The notes under the pieces were generated by a model. That model saw only the letters and a list, made by a program, of their open reading frames with translations. It was not told the DNA's origin and made no database searches. A stretch of 64,000 nt of DNA from Arthrobacter sp. MYb213 (lineage in GTDB: Bacteria > Actinomycetota > Actinomycetes > Actinomycetales > Micrococcaceae), in the NCBI RefSeq assembly GCF_002979915.1, contig NZ_PCQA01000002.1, positions 62,001 through 126,000 of the forward strand, written 5' to 3'. Shown here piece after piece: positions 8,657 to 17,715 of this stretch. Positions within the stretch are counted from its first letter, which is position 1, and the number at the start of each line of letters is the position of its first letter. The position numbers were made by a program, and so were the translations under genes.

Positions 8657-9649
8657 GTGATCACAATTAGTGACCTGCGTAAGGTCTACCGCCAAGGCAA
8701 CAATGACGTTGTTGCCCTCGACGGTGTGAGCCTTGAAGTCCCCACCGGGAAAATTCACGGCATTGTTGGGCACTCCGGAGCTGGTAAATCCACGCTCGTT
8801 CGATGCCTGACATTGCTTGACCAGCCGACCTCCGGCACCGTTGCAGTTAACGGCAAGGAGTTAACTAACGTCAGCGACGATGAGCTGCGTAATGCCCGCC
8901 GTCGTATCGGTATGGTCTTCCAGCATGCGAACTTGTTCGATTCGCGCACCACCGAACAAAACATTGCCTACCCACTAGAACTGGTAGGTACACCCAAGAA
9001 AGACGTTGCGAAAAAAGTTTCGGAACTTCTTGAGCTCGTGGGCTTGACCCAGTTCGCTAAGGGCTATCCCTCGCAGCTTTCCGGCGGTCAGCGCCAACGC
9101 GTAGGTATTGCCCGCGCCCTGGCCACCGACCCCGATGTGTTGCTCTGTGATGAGCCGACCAGTGCGTTGGATCCACAGACCACCGATGAAATTCTTGAAC
9201 TTGTCAAAGAACTACGCAACCGCCTGAACATCACCGTGTTGATCATTACCCACGAGATGCACGTAGTGAAGCAGGCCTGTGATTCGGTGTCCCTTCTTGA
9301 AGCCGGCAAAATCGTTGAACACGGCGACATTGAAGCGGTCATTACAAACCCTTCAGGACGTTTGGCTGCAACGCTACTTCCGCTTCCAGGCGACGCACCG
9401 CAGGTCGAGGGTGCCGGACCGGTGGTAGATCTGCTCTACACCGGTGATCAGGCAACCGAACCTGTCATCTCTGGTATCGCACGTAAATTCAACACCGATG
9501 TCAACGTTTTGGCTGGCTCTGTTGAACACTTAGGCGACCAGCAGTTCGCCCACTTGCGCGTGCAGCTTGCCCCTGAGGCAGATCTTGGCGCAATCGTGGA
9601 ATATTTGAAGTCCGCTGGAATCGCAGTAACTGTGAAGGAGGCCAAGTAA
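8657..9649 (+). CDS. metN: Methionine ABC transporter ATP-binding protein MetN
   Basis: This is the ATPase of the MetNIQ importer for methionine. It shows Walker A (GHSGAGKST), the signature LSGGQRQR, Walker B ([12 protein letters not shown]) and the H-loop (IITHEMHVV). After the ATPase domain, roughly the last 80 residues match the NIL domain, which senses methionine and inhibits transport in MetN homologues. I chose the GTG at 8657 because GAAGGA lies at a suitable distance upstream. A TTG at 8633 would add eight residues but has only a distant GGAGG. It is the first gene of metN-metI-metQ, and metI starts 3 bp after its stop. The C-terminal domain together with the NlpA-type binding protein downstream make methionine, including the D-isomer, the most likely substrate. 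Confidence 0.93.
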   Translation: MITISDLRKVYRQGNNDVVALDGVSLEVPTGKIHGIVGHSGAGKSTLVRCLTLLDQPTSGTVAVNGKELTNVSDDELRNARRRIGMVFQHANLFDSRTTEQNIAYPLELVGTPKKDVAKKVSELLELVGLTQFAKGYPSQLSGGQRQRVGIARALATDPDVLLCDEPTSALDPQTTDEILELVKELRNRLNITVLIITHEMHVVKQACDSVSLLEAGKIVEHGDIEAVITNPSGRLAATLLPLPGDAPQVEGAGPVVDLLYTGDQATEPVISGIARKFNTDVNVLAGSVEHLGDQQFAHLRVQLAPEADLGAIVEYLKSAGIAVTVKEAK

Positions 9650-9652
9650 GTT

Positions 9653-10333
9653 ATGGATTTCTTCACTGAACTCTTGAACAACCCAGGTATCACCAGGGCT
9701 ATGTGGCCGGCCACCGTGGAAACGCTACAGATGGTCCTGATTGCTACAGTCTTCACCATTGTCATTGGTTTACCGTTGGGAATCTTGCTGCATAACACCG
9801 GCAAGGGCGGACTGCTACCCGTTCGTTGGCTGAATGTGGTGCTTTCGGGCATCATCGTCAACATCACCCGTTCGATTCCGTTCGCCATTCTGATGGTGGC
9901 GCTGATTCCCTTGGCCAAGGCCATCACCGGCGAGTCACTCGGCCCGGTGGCGGCCTCCGTGTCATTGACCATCGGTACGGTTCCTTTCTTCGCTCGACTT
10001 GTTGAAACTGCGTTGCGTGATGTTTCATCAGGCAAGGTTGATGCGGCATTGGTGATGGGATCCACCAAGATGCAGGTTATTCGCAAAGTCTTGGTACCCG
10101 AAGCGATGCCAGGACTTATCGCCGCACTGACTACCACCGTGGTCACGCTCATCGGTTATTCGGCAATGGCCGGACTCGTCGGCGGCGGCGGTCTGGGGCG
10201 CCTAGCTTACAACTATGGCTTCCAGCGCTACGACATGGGAATCATGTTGGTCACCATGGTTATCATCCTCATCATGGTCCAGATCGTACAGATTGTTGGC
10301 GACATCGTCGCTCGCAAGATCGATCACCGTTAG
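9653..10333 (+). CDS. metI: Methionine ABC transporter permease MetI
   Basis: A 226-residue inner-membrane permease with five or so hydrophobic segments. The EAA-type coupling loop is visible around VDAALVMGSTKMQVIRKVL, followed by PEAMPGLIAALTTTVVTLIGYSAMAG, a stretch typical of MetI (quoted here in part: GYSAMAGLVGGGGLGRLAY). It forms the transmembrane channel of MetNIQ as a dimer. The gene follows metN by 3 bp and is followed by a hairpin-rich 105-bp gap before metQ. Length and order match the family well. Confidence 0.93.
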   Translation: MDFFTELLNNPGITRAMWPATVETLQMVLIATVFTIVIGLPLGILLHNTGKGGLLPVRWLNVVLSGIIVNITRSIPFAILMVALIPLAKAITGESLGPVAASVSLTIGTVPFFARLVETALRDVSSGKVDAALVMGSTKMQVIRKVLVPEAMPGLIAALTTTVVTLIGYSAMAGLVGGGGLGRLAYNYGFQRYDMGIMLVTMVIILIMVQIVQIVGDIVARKIDHR

Positions 10334-10341
10334 ATAATTTT

Positions 10342-10386
10342 CCGTCGGTCACCCGACGGGCTTGGTAGGCAGTACTGCCATACCAA
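10342..10386 (+). promoter_or_regulatory. Two stem-loops between metI and metQ
   Basis: A 7-bp perfect stem CCGTCGG/CCGACGG with a 4-base loop (10342-10359) is followed at once by a near-perfect palindrome, TTGGTA GGCAGTACTGCC A TACCAA (10362-10386). There is no U-run after either, so they are unlikely to be full terminators. They may shield the 3' end of metNI mRNA or mark a processing site that lets metQ be made in excess. Confidence 0.5.
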
Positions 10387-10438
10387 ACCTCCCCTTTCGT
10401 TACCGGCAACGGTTCGTATTCAAAGGAAAACACTCACA

Positions 10439-11290
10439 ATGCGTACAAAGCTCGCACTTGCCATCACTGGTGTCGCTACTCTCTTTGCGGTGACCGCCTG
10501 CGGTAGCACCGGATCCGCCGAACCATCGGCAGCACCTAGCCTCGACCCAGCAAACCCTGTAGTCGTCAAGGTCGGCGCAAGCCCGGTCCCACACTCACAG
10601 ATTCTTGAATTCATCGATCAGAACTTGGCTAAGGATGCCGGTATCGACCTGGAAATTCAGGAAATTGATGACTACCAGACGCCAAATATTGCTTTGGCCG
10701 ATGGCACCATCGATGCTAACTACTTCCAGACCGAGGCGTACCTGGCACAGCAGGTTGCCGACAAGGGCTACGAATTCGAACACGGTAAGGGCGTCCATTT
10801 GGAGCCACTGACCGTTTTCTCGAAGAATTTCGACAAGCCTGAAGACGTCGCCGACGGCTCAATGGTGCTGCTCAATAATGACCCGGTGAACCAGCTTCGC
10901 GGGTTGCGCGTACTGGAAAGCGTAGGACTGCTTTCGGGTCTCACCGACGATGATTCAGCACTGACCCTTGACGGTGACGACACCAAGAACCCGAAGAAGC
11001 TCACTTTCGATGAAGTGAACTCGGAGCAGGTTCCAAAGTTCTACGCCGAAGATGACAACATCGGGCTGGCAGTGATCAACGGAAACTACATCGTTCAGGC
11101 GAAGCTGAACCTGGATGAAGTACTTGCGCAGGAGTCCTCCCAGGACAACCCGAACTCGAACTTCCTGACCTGGCGTGCAGACGAGGAAACTCCAGCCATT
11201 GCCAAGCTTGACGAACTGCTGCACTCCGAAGAAGTAGCCGCATACATCAAGAAGACCTGGACCGACGGAAGCGTTATCCCAGCTTCATAA
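10439..11290 (+). CDS. metQ: Methionine-binding lipoprotein MetQ (NlpA family)
   Basis: The substrate-binding lipoprotein of the MetNIQ importer, 283 residues. The N-terminus has two basic residues, a hydrophobic stretch and the lipobox VTAC (Cys at about 21), so it should be lipid-anchored on the outer face of the membrane. The mature domain has family motifs GASPVPHSQILEF, IDDYQTPNIALADGTIDANYF and NDPVNQLRGLRVLE. A good AAAGGA ribosome binding site precedes the ATG. It is the third gene of the operon and is followed by a strong hairpin. Confidence 0.93.
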   Translation: MRTKLALAITGVATLFAVTACGSTGSAEPSAAPSLDPANPVVVKVGASPVPHSQILEFIDQNLAKDAGIDLEIQEIDDYQTPNIALADGTIDANYFQTEAYLAQQVADKGYEFEHGKGVHLEPLTVFSKNFDKPEDVADGSMVLLNNDPVNQLRGLRVLESVGLLSGLTDDDSALTLDGDDTKNPKKLTFDEVNSEQVPKFYAEDDNIGLAVINGNYIVQAKLNLDEVLAQESSQDNPNSNFLTWRADEETPAIAKLDELLHSEEVAAYIKKTWTDGSVIPAS

Positions 11291-11307
11291 GGACTCCACA
11301 GTGCCTT

Positions 11308-11346
11308 ACGTAGCGCTCCTTTGCCCACCGGCAGAGGAGCGCTACG
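11308..11346. terminator. Bidirectional terminator-like hairpin after metQ
   Basis: A perfect 13-bp stem (ACGTAGCGCTCCT paired with its complement) encloses a 13-base loop between the convergent metQ and amidohydrolase genes. A T-run is short on both sides, so strength is uncertain. Confidence 0.7.
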
Positions 11347-11356
11347 TTGCTTAAGC

Positions 11357-12277
11357 TCAAGAATCTGCCTCACCAGATAAACCTAGTAGCTTGGATCCAT
11401 TGCCCCAAAGCACCGCTCTGAGCCAGGCTCTCCCAAGCCCTAAACGGGCTAGTGCCTCGATTTGGTGGGCGTAGGCATACGGAATATTCGGGTAGTCCGA
11501 GCCGAGAATGATCTTGTCCTGTAAGGCTGGCAAGCGGTTGATATAGCTATCTGGCATCGGCGCAAATTCATTGGTGAAGTCAGTACCTACCATGGTGGTG
11601 TCTAAATGTACGCCCGAATATTCCTCGGCTAAATCCGCAAACTCGTGATATTCGGGCATGCCCATATGCGCAATCACCAGCACCAACTTGGGGAAATTCT
11701 CCATGAGTTGGCGGACATGTTGCGGACCGGTGAAACTACCGTCGAGGGGTGCGGATCCGGCGTGGATTACCACCGGGATTTGCGCTTGTTCAAGCGCTTT
11801 CCAAGCTTCATCGAGTTGTGCATCATCCGGTGCGAAGCCACCGACCTGAATGTGGAGCTTAAATAGTTGTGCTCCGGCGTCGATTGCGTCTTGGACGTAG
11901 GTGCCAGCTCCGGGTTCCGGATAAAAAGTCGCACAGTGCAAGGCCCCGGATACGCGAGTGCTGAAGTCTTGTGCCCATTTATTGAGCCACATCGCCATGC
12001 CTGCCTTATGGGCGTAGGACAATGCAGGAATAGCTGCTAGCCCGATCTCGCGAAGCCGTCTAATACGCGATTCCTCGTCCATTCGATACTTAATGGGCCA
12101 CGGGCGGCCATAACTTTGTTCTGCCCGATCAAAGTACGCCCAGACTTTCTGCAGCATTGGTTCTGGGAGGAAATGCACGTGAATATCGGCGAGGCCCGGG
12201 ATACCGAGATGCTCTAAGAATTCGGGGATCTGTTGATCTGTTTTTGGTACCAGATGTTCCGAGACGACGTCTGACAT
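11357..12277 (-). CDS. Amidohydrolase-family metal-dependent hydrolase (amidohydrolase 2 type)
   Basis: A 306-residue TIM-barrel hydrolase of the amidohydrolase_2 group. The metal-binding HxH is in LADIHVHFLP (about 28-37), a further His in PVVIHAGSAP (about 170), another in LVIAHMGMPE (about 202), and the late Asp in ILGSDYPNIPY (about 260), so the usual ligand set is present. These enzymes hydrolyse or decarboxylate varied substrates; nothing here identifies the substrate. It is transcribed leftward, downstream of hemL, but a strong terminator separates them, so it probably has its own promoter in the 12278-12427 gap. It converges on metQ. Family call is secure, function is not. Confidence 0.85.
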   Translation of the reverse strand: MSDVVSEHLVPKTDQQIPEFLEHLGIPGLADIHVHFLPEPMLQKVWAYFDRAEQSYGRPWPIKYRMDEESRIRRLREIGLAAIPALSYAHKAGMAMWLNKWAQDFSTRVSGALHCATFYPEPGAGTYVQDAIDAGAQLFKLHIQVGGFAPDDAQLDEAWKALEQAQIPVVIHAGSAPLDGSFTGPQHVRQLMENFPKLVLVIAHMGMPEYHEFADLAEEYSGVHLDTTMVGTDFTNEFAPMPDSYINRLPALQDKIILGSDYPNIPYAYAHQIEALARLGLGRAWLRAVLWGNGSKLLGLSGEADS

Positions 12278-12368
12278 ATACCGTTCCTCATATTTCTTGC
12301 AACTATTGGTGTTCTTGCCAAGCTATCAAGATCGACTCTACAAGTCCCCCTTGAAATCTCCAGGGTAT

Positions 12369-12421
12369 AAAAAACCGACGTACCAGCTTCCCCATTGCGG
12401 AAAGCTGGTACCTCGGTTTTT
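12369..12421 (-). terminator. Rho-independent terminator of the haem operon
   Basis: Directly after hemL, an about 23-bp stem with two mismatches (arms 12369-12391 and 12399-12421, containing GTACCAGCTT) is flanked by A/T runs on both sides, as expected for an efficient and possibly bidirectional terminator. Confidence 0.85.
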
Positions 12422-12427
12422 AGGGGG

Positions 12428-13735
12428 TTACGCGGTGGCAGCAGCGGCAGCCTGAGCAGCCGCAGGCAGTGCTGCGTAGATCTTCTCCATGGCAGCATCA
12501 TCATGCGCTGCAGAGATGAACCAAGCTTCGAACACACTTGGTGGCAGGTAGACACCTGAGTCAAGCATTGAGTGGAAGAACGGTGCGTAGCGGAACGCTT
12601 CCTGAGCCTGTGCATCTGCGTAGTTATGTACGCCCTTGGCCGAGGTGCCAAATGCTACGGAGAACAAGGAGCCTGCGCGCTGGATCGAGTGATCTACCCC
12701 TGCCTCGTTGAAAGCTTCGCTGAGCTTCGCCTGCAGAGCGTTGGACTGCTTGAGAATGTGAGCGTAGACCTCATCGGTGGCGTGGGTCAGCTGAGCGATA
12801 CCGGCAGCCATCGCTACCGGGTTACCCGAAAGCGTGCCAGCCTGATATACCGGGCCCAACGGAGCTAGGTAATCCATAACATCGGCGCGACCACCTAAGG
12901 CAGCGGTCGGAAGGCCACCACCGATGACCTTACCGAAGGTGTAGATATCCGCATTCCAGCCTTCATCCTTGCCACTCAGACCCCAGTAACCGGAAGATGA
13001 TGCGCGGAAGCCGGTGAGTACTTCGTCAAGAATCAGCAGTGCACCGTACTTGGCGGTGGTGTCCTTGAGGAACTTGTTATAGCCTTCCTCCGGGGTGACT
13101 ACGCCCATATTGCACGGTGCTGATTCGGTGATCACGGCGGCGATATTCGCCCCGTGCTCAGCGAATGCGGCTTCAACCGCTGCACGGTCGTTGTATGGCA
13201 ATACGAGGGTTTCGGCCGCAGTGGCCGCGGTGACTCCAGCGGAACCTGGTAGCGCCAAGGTTGCAACGCCCGAGCCGGCATCGGCCAAGAGGCTATCGAG
13301 GTGGCCGTGGTAGCAACCAGCAAACTTGATGATCAGTTCTCGACCGGTGAAGCCGCGGGCCAAACGCACCGCGGTCATCGTCGCTTCGGTACCGGTGGAG
13401 ACCATACGTACCCGGTCTACCCCTCCGACTCGATCCTTGATCAGCTTCCCAAGCTTCGCCTCATCCGGGGTAGATGCGCCAAAGGACAGCCCGCGGTCAA
13501 CAGCTGCGTGAACCGCCGACTGAATTTCGGGGTGAGCGTGACCCAATAGGGCTGGACCCCAGGAGCAGACTAGGTCAACATATTCTTTGCCGTCTGCGTC
13601 GGTCAGGTAAGCACCCTTGGCGCCGACCATAAATGGTGGCACGCCACCGACGGAGCCGAAGGCACGAACTGGCGAGTTCACGCCACCGGGCATGACTTCT
13701 TGAGCCTCGGCGAAAAGCTTCTCGGAATTCGACAT
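12428..13735 (-). CDS. hemL: Glutamate-1-semialdehyde 2,1-aminomutase HemL
   Basis: Converts glutamate-1-semialdehyde to 5-aminolevulinate, the second step of the C5 haem pathway, with PLP or PMP as cofactor. The 435-residue length is normal. Clear motifs include [11 protein letters not shown] near the N-terminus, [24 protein letters not shown] with the PLP-pyridine Asp, and [10 protein letters not shown] with the PLP-binding Lys. It is the last gene of the leftward haem operon: hemB ends immediately before its start, and hemB's last codons carry the ribosome binding site AAGGAAAG. Other class-III aminotransferases lack the PGGVNSPVR start, so the assignment is firm. The C-terminus ends in an Ala-rich tail. 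Confidence 0.97.
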   Translation of the reverse strand: MSNSEKLFAEAQEVMPGGVNSPVRAFGSVGGVPPFMVGAKGAYLTDADGKEYVDLVCSWGPALLGHAHPEIQSAVHAAVDRGLSFGASTPDEAKLGKLIKDRVGGVDRVRMVSTGTEATMTAVRLARGFTGRELIIKFAGCYHGHLDSLLADAGSGVATLALPGSAGVTAATAAETLVLPYNDRAAVEAAFAEHGANIAAVITESAPCNMGVVTPEEGYNKFLKDTTAKYGALLILDEVLTGFRASSSGYWGLSGKDEGWNADIYTFGKVIGGGLPTAALGGRADVMDYLAPLGPVYQAGTLSGNPVAMAAGIAQLTHATDEVYAHILKQSNALQAKLSEAFNEAGVDHSIQRAGSLFSVAFGTSAKGVHNYADAQAQEAFRYAPFFHSMLDSGVYLPPSVFEAWFISAAHDDAAMEKIYAALPAAAQAAAAATA

Positions 13736-14722
13736 TTATTTCTTTCCTTCGTTCAACCAGCCGGCAACTTCGGCTGCGTAATAGGTCAAGATCTGTTCGG
13801 CGCCCGCACGACGAATCGACAGCAAGGACTCCATTACGGAGGCCTTACGGTCAATCCATCCATTGGCCGAGGCAGCTTCGATCATCGCGTATTCACCGGA
13901 AATTTGGTAAGCGGAGACCGGTACCGGCGACATCTGTGCGATGTCCGAGACGATATCTAGGTAGCTCATGGCTGGTTTCACCATGACCATATCGGCACCT
14001 TCGGCGAGGTCCAGCTCAACCTCTAGCAGTGCCTCGCGGCGGTTCGACGCGTCCATCTGGTAGGTGCGGCGATCGCCTTGCAACTGCGAATCGACGGCTT
14101 CACGGAACGGTCCGTAGAAGGCGCTGGCGTATTTTGCCGCGTAAGCCAGTACCGCAACGTCTTGTTTGCCGGCCTGGTCGAGGGCCTCGCGAATGACGGC
14201 GATCTGCCCGTCCATCATTCCCGATGGGCCGAGGATATGCGCGCCGGCTTCAGCCTGCATCACTGCCATTTCGGCATAAATTTCTAGGGTGCGGTCATTG
14301 TCCACCGCGCCCTTTTCATCAAGCACGCCGCAGTGTCCATGAGAGGTAAATTCGTCCAGGCAGACATCGGACATGATCACTAATTCGTCGCCCACTTCTT
14401 CGCGGACGGCGGCGATGCCCCTATTCAAAATCCCCTTCGGATCGATCCCGGCGCTGCCGGTCTCATCGCGATTCTCTGGAATACCAAAGAGCATAATGCC
14501 GCCCAAGCCACGCTGCGCTGCATCCGCCGCGGTAGCCTTGAGCGAATCCATGGTGTGTTGCACGACGCCAGGCATGGAGGTGATCGGGTTCGGCTCGGTG
14601 AGTCCCTCACGGACAAAGGCGGGCAGGATCAGCTGTCGCGAGGAGAGCTCAAATTCTGCCACGAGTCGACGAACTGCAGGATTCTGCCGGAGTCGGCGAG
14701 GTCGGTGCTGAGGGAAACCCAT
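13736..14722 (-). CDS. hemB: Delta-aminolevulinic acid dehydratase (porphobilinogen synthase) HemB
   Basis: Condenses two 5-aminolevulinates to porphobilinogen. The 328-residue protein has the family start [15 protein letters not shown] and the Schiff-base Lys regions [14 protein letters not shown] and [10 protein letters not shown]. The metal site reads [14 protein letters not shown]: the first and last Cys of the zinc-binding triple are kept, but the middle Cys is Asp. This is a mixed type between the zinc (three-Cys) and magnesium (Asp-rich) forms. It sits between hemD and hemL in the operon with no gap to hemL. Confidence 0.97.
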   Translation of the reverse strand: MGFPQHRPRRLRQNPAVRRLVAEFELSSRQLILPAFVREGLTEPNPITSMPGVVQHTMDSLKATAADAAQRGLGGIMLFGIPENRDETGSAGIDPKGILNRGIAAVREEVGDELVIMSDVCLDEFTSHGHCGVLDEKGAVDNDRTLEIYAEMAVMQAEAGAHILGPSGMMDGQIAVIREALDQAGKQDVAVLAYAAKYASAFYGPFREAVDSQLQGDRRTYQMDASNRREALLEVELDLAEGADMVMVKPAMSYLDIVSDIAQMSPVPVSAYQISGEYAMIEAASANGWIDRKASVMESLLSIRRAGAEQILTYYAAEVAGWLNEGKK

Positions 14723-14747
14723 GTCACTTCTTTCTAGAATTGATAAT

Positions 14748-15530
14748 TCACTTTTTGATTAGTTCTTGGGCAGCTATGGCCAACCCCGTGGGGGTTGGCT
14801 CACTGGCAATCGCGTCCGCTGGCAAACCTGCCTGGCGCAGGGCCTGCGCGGTTGGCTGGCCAATAGCAATGTTTTTCATGCCTTTGACCGGCAAGTCACC
14901 GGTTAGTTCAACAAAACGCCGCACGATGCTTGGTGCGCTAAAAACCACTAGGTCAAACCGTCCAAGGTTCGCTGCGATCTCCTGCGGTGCAAGTACTTGT
15001 GCCGCGGCTGGCACTTCCCTGGTACGTAATGGGACTGCCCCACTGGGCGCGCCAACGGTCTGGTAAGCCACAACCTCATCGAGCCGATGGCCGGCCAGTC
15101 CTGCCGCAAGAGTAGAGCTGGCAAGATCCCCATGTGGATAGAAGATTTTCTGTCCTGGGTCCAAGTGCCATTGCTCCACCATCCCGGCCGCGGATTGATC
15201 CGTGGGGACAAAATCGGAGTCAACACCCAAACGCTGTTTGGCTACCGCCGCGGTTTTTGTTCCAACCGACGCAACCTTCAGTCCGCGTGGCAGCTGATCT
15301 CCGTCGAGGATCGTAGCGATGACCTCAACGGTATTAACCGAAGTGAGCACCAACCACTGATACTCCCCTGCGACTAACCATTGAATCGAGCGGCGCAATT
15401 CGCGCAGATCCTGCGGCCAGACGGTTTCGATCAGCTGGGCAGAGAAAGATTCAATGCCCAGCTTCTCAAATTCCCGCACGGTGGCGGCGGCTCGCGCCGC
15501 CTCGCGCAAGATGAGTGCCTGGTGCTTCAT
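14748..15530 (-). CDS. hemD: Uroporphyrinogen-III synthase HemD
   Basis: Cyclises hydroxymethylbilane with inversion of ring D to give uroporphyrinogen III. The family is poorly conserved; support comes from length (260 residues), position directly after hemC, and motifs such as [14 protein letters not shown] in the first half, [17 protein letters not shown] in the middle, and [15 protein letters not shown] then [17 protein letters not shown] in the second half. These mark the two-domain HemD fold. hemC ends 8 bp before its start and hemB begins 25 bp after its stop. It is a stand-alone protein, not fused to a methyltransferase as in some relatives. Confidence 0.93.
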   Translation of the reverse strand: MKHQALILREAARAAATVREFEKLGIESFSAQLIETVWPQDLRELRRSIQWLVAGEYQWLVLTSVNTVEVIATILDGDQLPRGLKVASVGTKTAAVAKQRLGVDSDFVPTDQSAAGMVEQWHLDPGQKIFYPHGDLASSTLAAGLAGHRLDEVVAYQTVGAPSGAVPLRTREVPAAAQVLAPQEIAANLGRFDLVVFSAPSIVRRFVELTGDLPVKGMKNIAIGQPTAQALRQAGLPADAIASEPTPTGLAIAAQELIKK

Positions 15531-15538
15531 GTAACCGC

Positions 15539-16513
15539 TTAGACCAAACCCGCGACGACAGCTGCGCCGTCGGCGATCATCGACTCGGCGAGGCTTCGTC
15601 CAAGTTCTTGGGCGGCTTGCACCGAAAGCCCGTCACTTTGAGCGCTACGGCGCATGGTTTCGGAACCGTCCGGGTTACAGGCGACGGCTTCCAAGATCAG
15701 TCGCTGCCCCTCCACTCGAGCCAGTGCACCAATCGGAGCTGCGCACCCTGCCTCCAAGGCAGCCAATAGTGCGCGTTCGGCTTCCACCTGCATACGTGTG
15801 GGCAGGTGGTCCAAGTCCGCAAGTGCCTGGTCCAAGGCCGGATGATCCGAACCGGTGCTGCGCACTTCCAAGGCGAGGGCGCCCTGCCCGGGAGCTGGCA
15901 ACATGATCTTTGGGTCCAGATATTCGGTGATGTGCTTGTCCAAACCTAACCGGCGCATCCCGGCGGCAGCCAAAATCACCGCGTCCAGATCGCCCTGCAC
16001 ACTACGTCCGACACTGCCGTCATCATGGGTATCACCAATCCCCTTGACCCGACCAAGTCGGGTGGGGACGTTGCCACGAATATCGACAATCTGGAAGTCT
16101 TGACGGAAAGCCAAAAGCTGGGCCGCACGGCGTGGTGACCCGGTACCGATTTTTGCCCCTTCGGGCAATTCGGAGAGTTTCAGACCATCGCGGGCGCACA
16201 ATGCGTCACGCACGTCTTCACGTTCTGGAATGGCTGCCAACACTAGGCCTTCAGGCTGCTTGGTCGGCAAATCCTTCAAGGAGTGCACCGCCAAATCGCA
16301 TCCGGAATCTAGCAGATGCTGACGCAATGCAGCCGCGAAGACTCCGGTCCCGCCCAGTTGTGACAGTGGGCCGGTGATCACGTCGCCTTCGGTCTTCACC
16401 AAAATGGTTTCCACCTCCAGCCCGGAAGACTGTGCCAATCGTTTAGCTGCCCACCCGGTTTGCGTAGTCGCAAGCGCGCTTCCGCGCGTTCCTACACGAA
16501 ATGTCTCGCTCAT
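15539..16513 (-). CDS. hemC: Hydroxymethylbilane synthase (porphobilinogen deaminase) HemC
   Basis: Polymerises four porphobilinogens into hydroxymethylbilane using a dipyrromethane cofactor. Visible motifs are RVGTRGSALATTQT at the start, AVHSLKDLPT, IGTGSPRRAAQL, DIRGNVPTRLGRV, PAPGQGALALEVR, and the cofactor-anchoring Cys in ALEAGCAAPIGA. Length, 324 residues, is usual. The start overlaps the stop of hemH by 4 bp, so translation is coupled. One of the most certain calls in the window. Confidence 0.98.
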   Translation of the reverse strand: MSETFRVGTRGSALATTQTGWAAKRLAQSSGLEVETILVKTEGDVITGPLSQLGGTGVFAAALRQHLLDSGCDLAVHSLKDLPTKQPEGLVLAAIPEREDVRDALCARDGLKLSELPEGAKIGTGSPRRAAQLLAFRQDFQIVDIRGNVPTRLGRVKGIGDTHDDGSVGRSVQGDLDAVILAAAGMRRLGLDKHITEYLDPKIMLPAPGQGALALEVRSTGSDHPALDQALADLDHLPTRMQVEAERALLAALEAGCAAPIGALARVEGQRLILEAVACNPDGSETMRRSAQSDGLSVQAAQELGRSLAESMIADGAAVVAGLV

Positions 16514-17715
16514 GGCGCAGGCACCCCCACTTCTGAATCGACGCCGGCGATGGTGGGGCGCAAGGTTCCATCCAGCGCGCGCTTTTCACAACAATTCGGA
16601 CGACACACATCAAACCATGGTCCGCCCGCCACTACGCTGATCCGTCCGTCGCGCAATGCTTCGCCATTGGCATCGGCCAAACGCTCTTCAACCAAATCCA
16701 CCAGCCCAGAAACGAAGGCGTGGTGTGTGCCAGGAGTCGCAGCCCGACTAAAGGCCAGGCCAAGTTCTGCGCAGCTGTCCTTCGCTTCGGTGTCTAGGTC
16801 CCAGAGCACTTCCATGTGATCAGAAATGAACCCAATCGGGACCACAACAACGCCGGCTACTCCGGCGGCCGCATCGGCTTCAAGTGCATCATTAATGTCT
16901 GGTTCGAGCCACGGCACGTGAGGTGCACCGGAACGTGACTGGTACACCAGGCTGTGTTCCAAACCCTGTGCTTCGGGTACGTTGGCCAAAATATGTGCTG
17001 CTACTGCACGGTGTTGCGCGGTGTAAAGATTCTCGCTCGCCGCGGCGCGTAACTGCTCCGGACCAGCCGCGTTAGCGTCCGCCATCGGAATCGAGTGAGT
17101 CACAAAGACGATCTTGATCTTCGCGTCGCTTTGGTTCTTTGCGCTCAGTTGCGCACGAACCTCGGTTATTGAGGTGCCTAGTGCCTCAATGAACGGCTGC
17201 ACAAAGGCAGGCGTATCAAAGAACTGGCGCAACTTATCAACTTCGAGCACGCCTTCCAGACCGGTCTCGCGTAAGCCCATACCTAAATCTTCGCGGTACT
17301 GGCGGCATGCCGAATACCCGGTGTAGGCACCGGTGCCCATCAGCAGCACCTTGCGGTGCCCGTCGGCTGCGATGTTCTTCAACGTGTCGTTGACGAACGG
17401 GTGCCAGTTGCGGTTACCCCAGTACACCGGAATATCAATATTGCGCGCTTCAAGTTCGGCTTCCAACGCGGCTAGCAATGCACGGTTCTGGCCGTTGATC
17501 GGAGAAATCCCACCGTTTTTGCGGTAATGCACCGCGACTTCTTCAAGGCGCTCGTCGGGGATCCCACGGCCGGCGGTGACGTTGCGCAGGAACGGGATCA
17601 CGTCGTCTTGACCTTCGGGACCTCCAAAAGAGGACAGCAGGATCGCATCGTAGGCTTTAGGAATCATTTGACCGTTGGCGTCGTAGCCGGTGCGTGGATC
17701 GAAATCCTGGGTCAC
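16510..17715 (-). CDS. hemH: Ferrochelatase (coproporphyrin ferrochelatase, CpfC/HemH)
   Basis: Inserts ferrous iron into coproporphyrin III in the actinobacterial pathway. The 401-residue sequence has AILLSSFGGPEGQDDVIPFL at the start, YRKNGGISPINGQN, and VFVTHSIPMAD with the active-site His. Near the C-terminus CRPNCCEKR, together with the earlier GYSACRQYRED, supplies the four Cys positions that bind a [2Fe-2S] cluster in actinobacterial ferrochelatases. The neighbours hemY and hemQ support the coproporphyrin-dependent route rather than the protoporphyrin one. It overlaps hemQ upstream and hemC downstream by 4 bp each. Confidence 0.96.
   Translation of the reverse strand: MTQDFDPRTGYDANGQMIPKAYDAILLSSFGGPEGQDDVIPFLRNVTAGRGIPDERLEEVAVHYRKNGGISPINGQNRALLAALEAELEARNIDIPVYWGNRNWHPFVNDTLKNIAADGHRKVLLMGTGAYTGYSACRQYREDLGMGLRETGLEGVLEVDKLRQFFDTPAFVQPFIEALGTSITEVRAQLSAKNQSDAKIKIVFVTHSIPMADANAAGPEQLRAAASENLYTAQHRAVAAHILANVPEAQGLEHSLVYQSRSGAPHVPWLEPDINDALEADAAAGVAGVVVVPIGFISDHMEVLWDLDTEAKDSCAELGLAFSRAATPGTHHAFVSGLVDLVEERLADANGEALRDGRISVVAGGPWFDVCRPNCCEKRALDGTLRPTIAGVDSEVGVPAP

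Noticed and set aside
9448-10152. 234-codon open frame opposite metN and metI
   Set aside because: Low-complexity Ser/Thr-rich translation that spans the metN-metI junction; a shadow of real genes.
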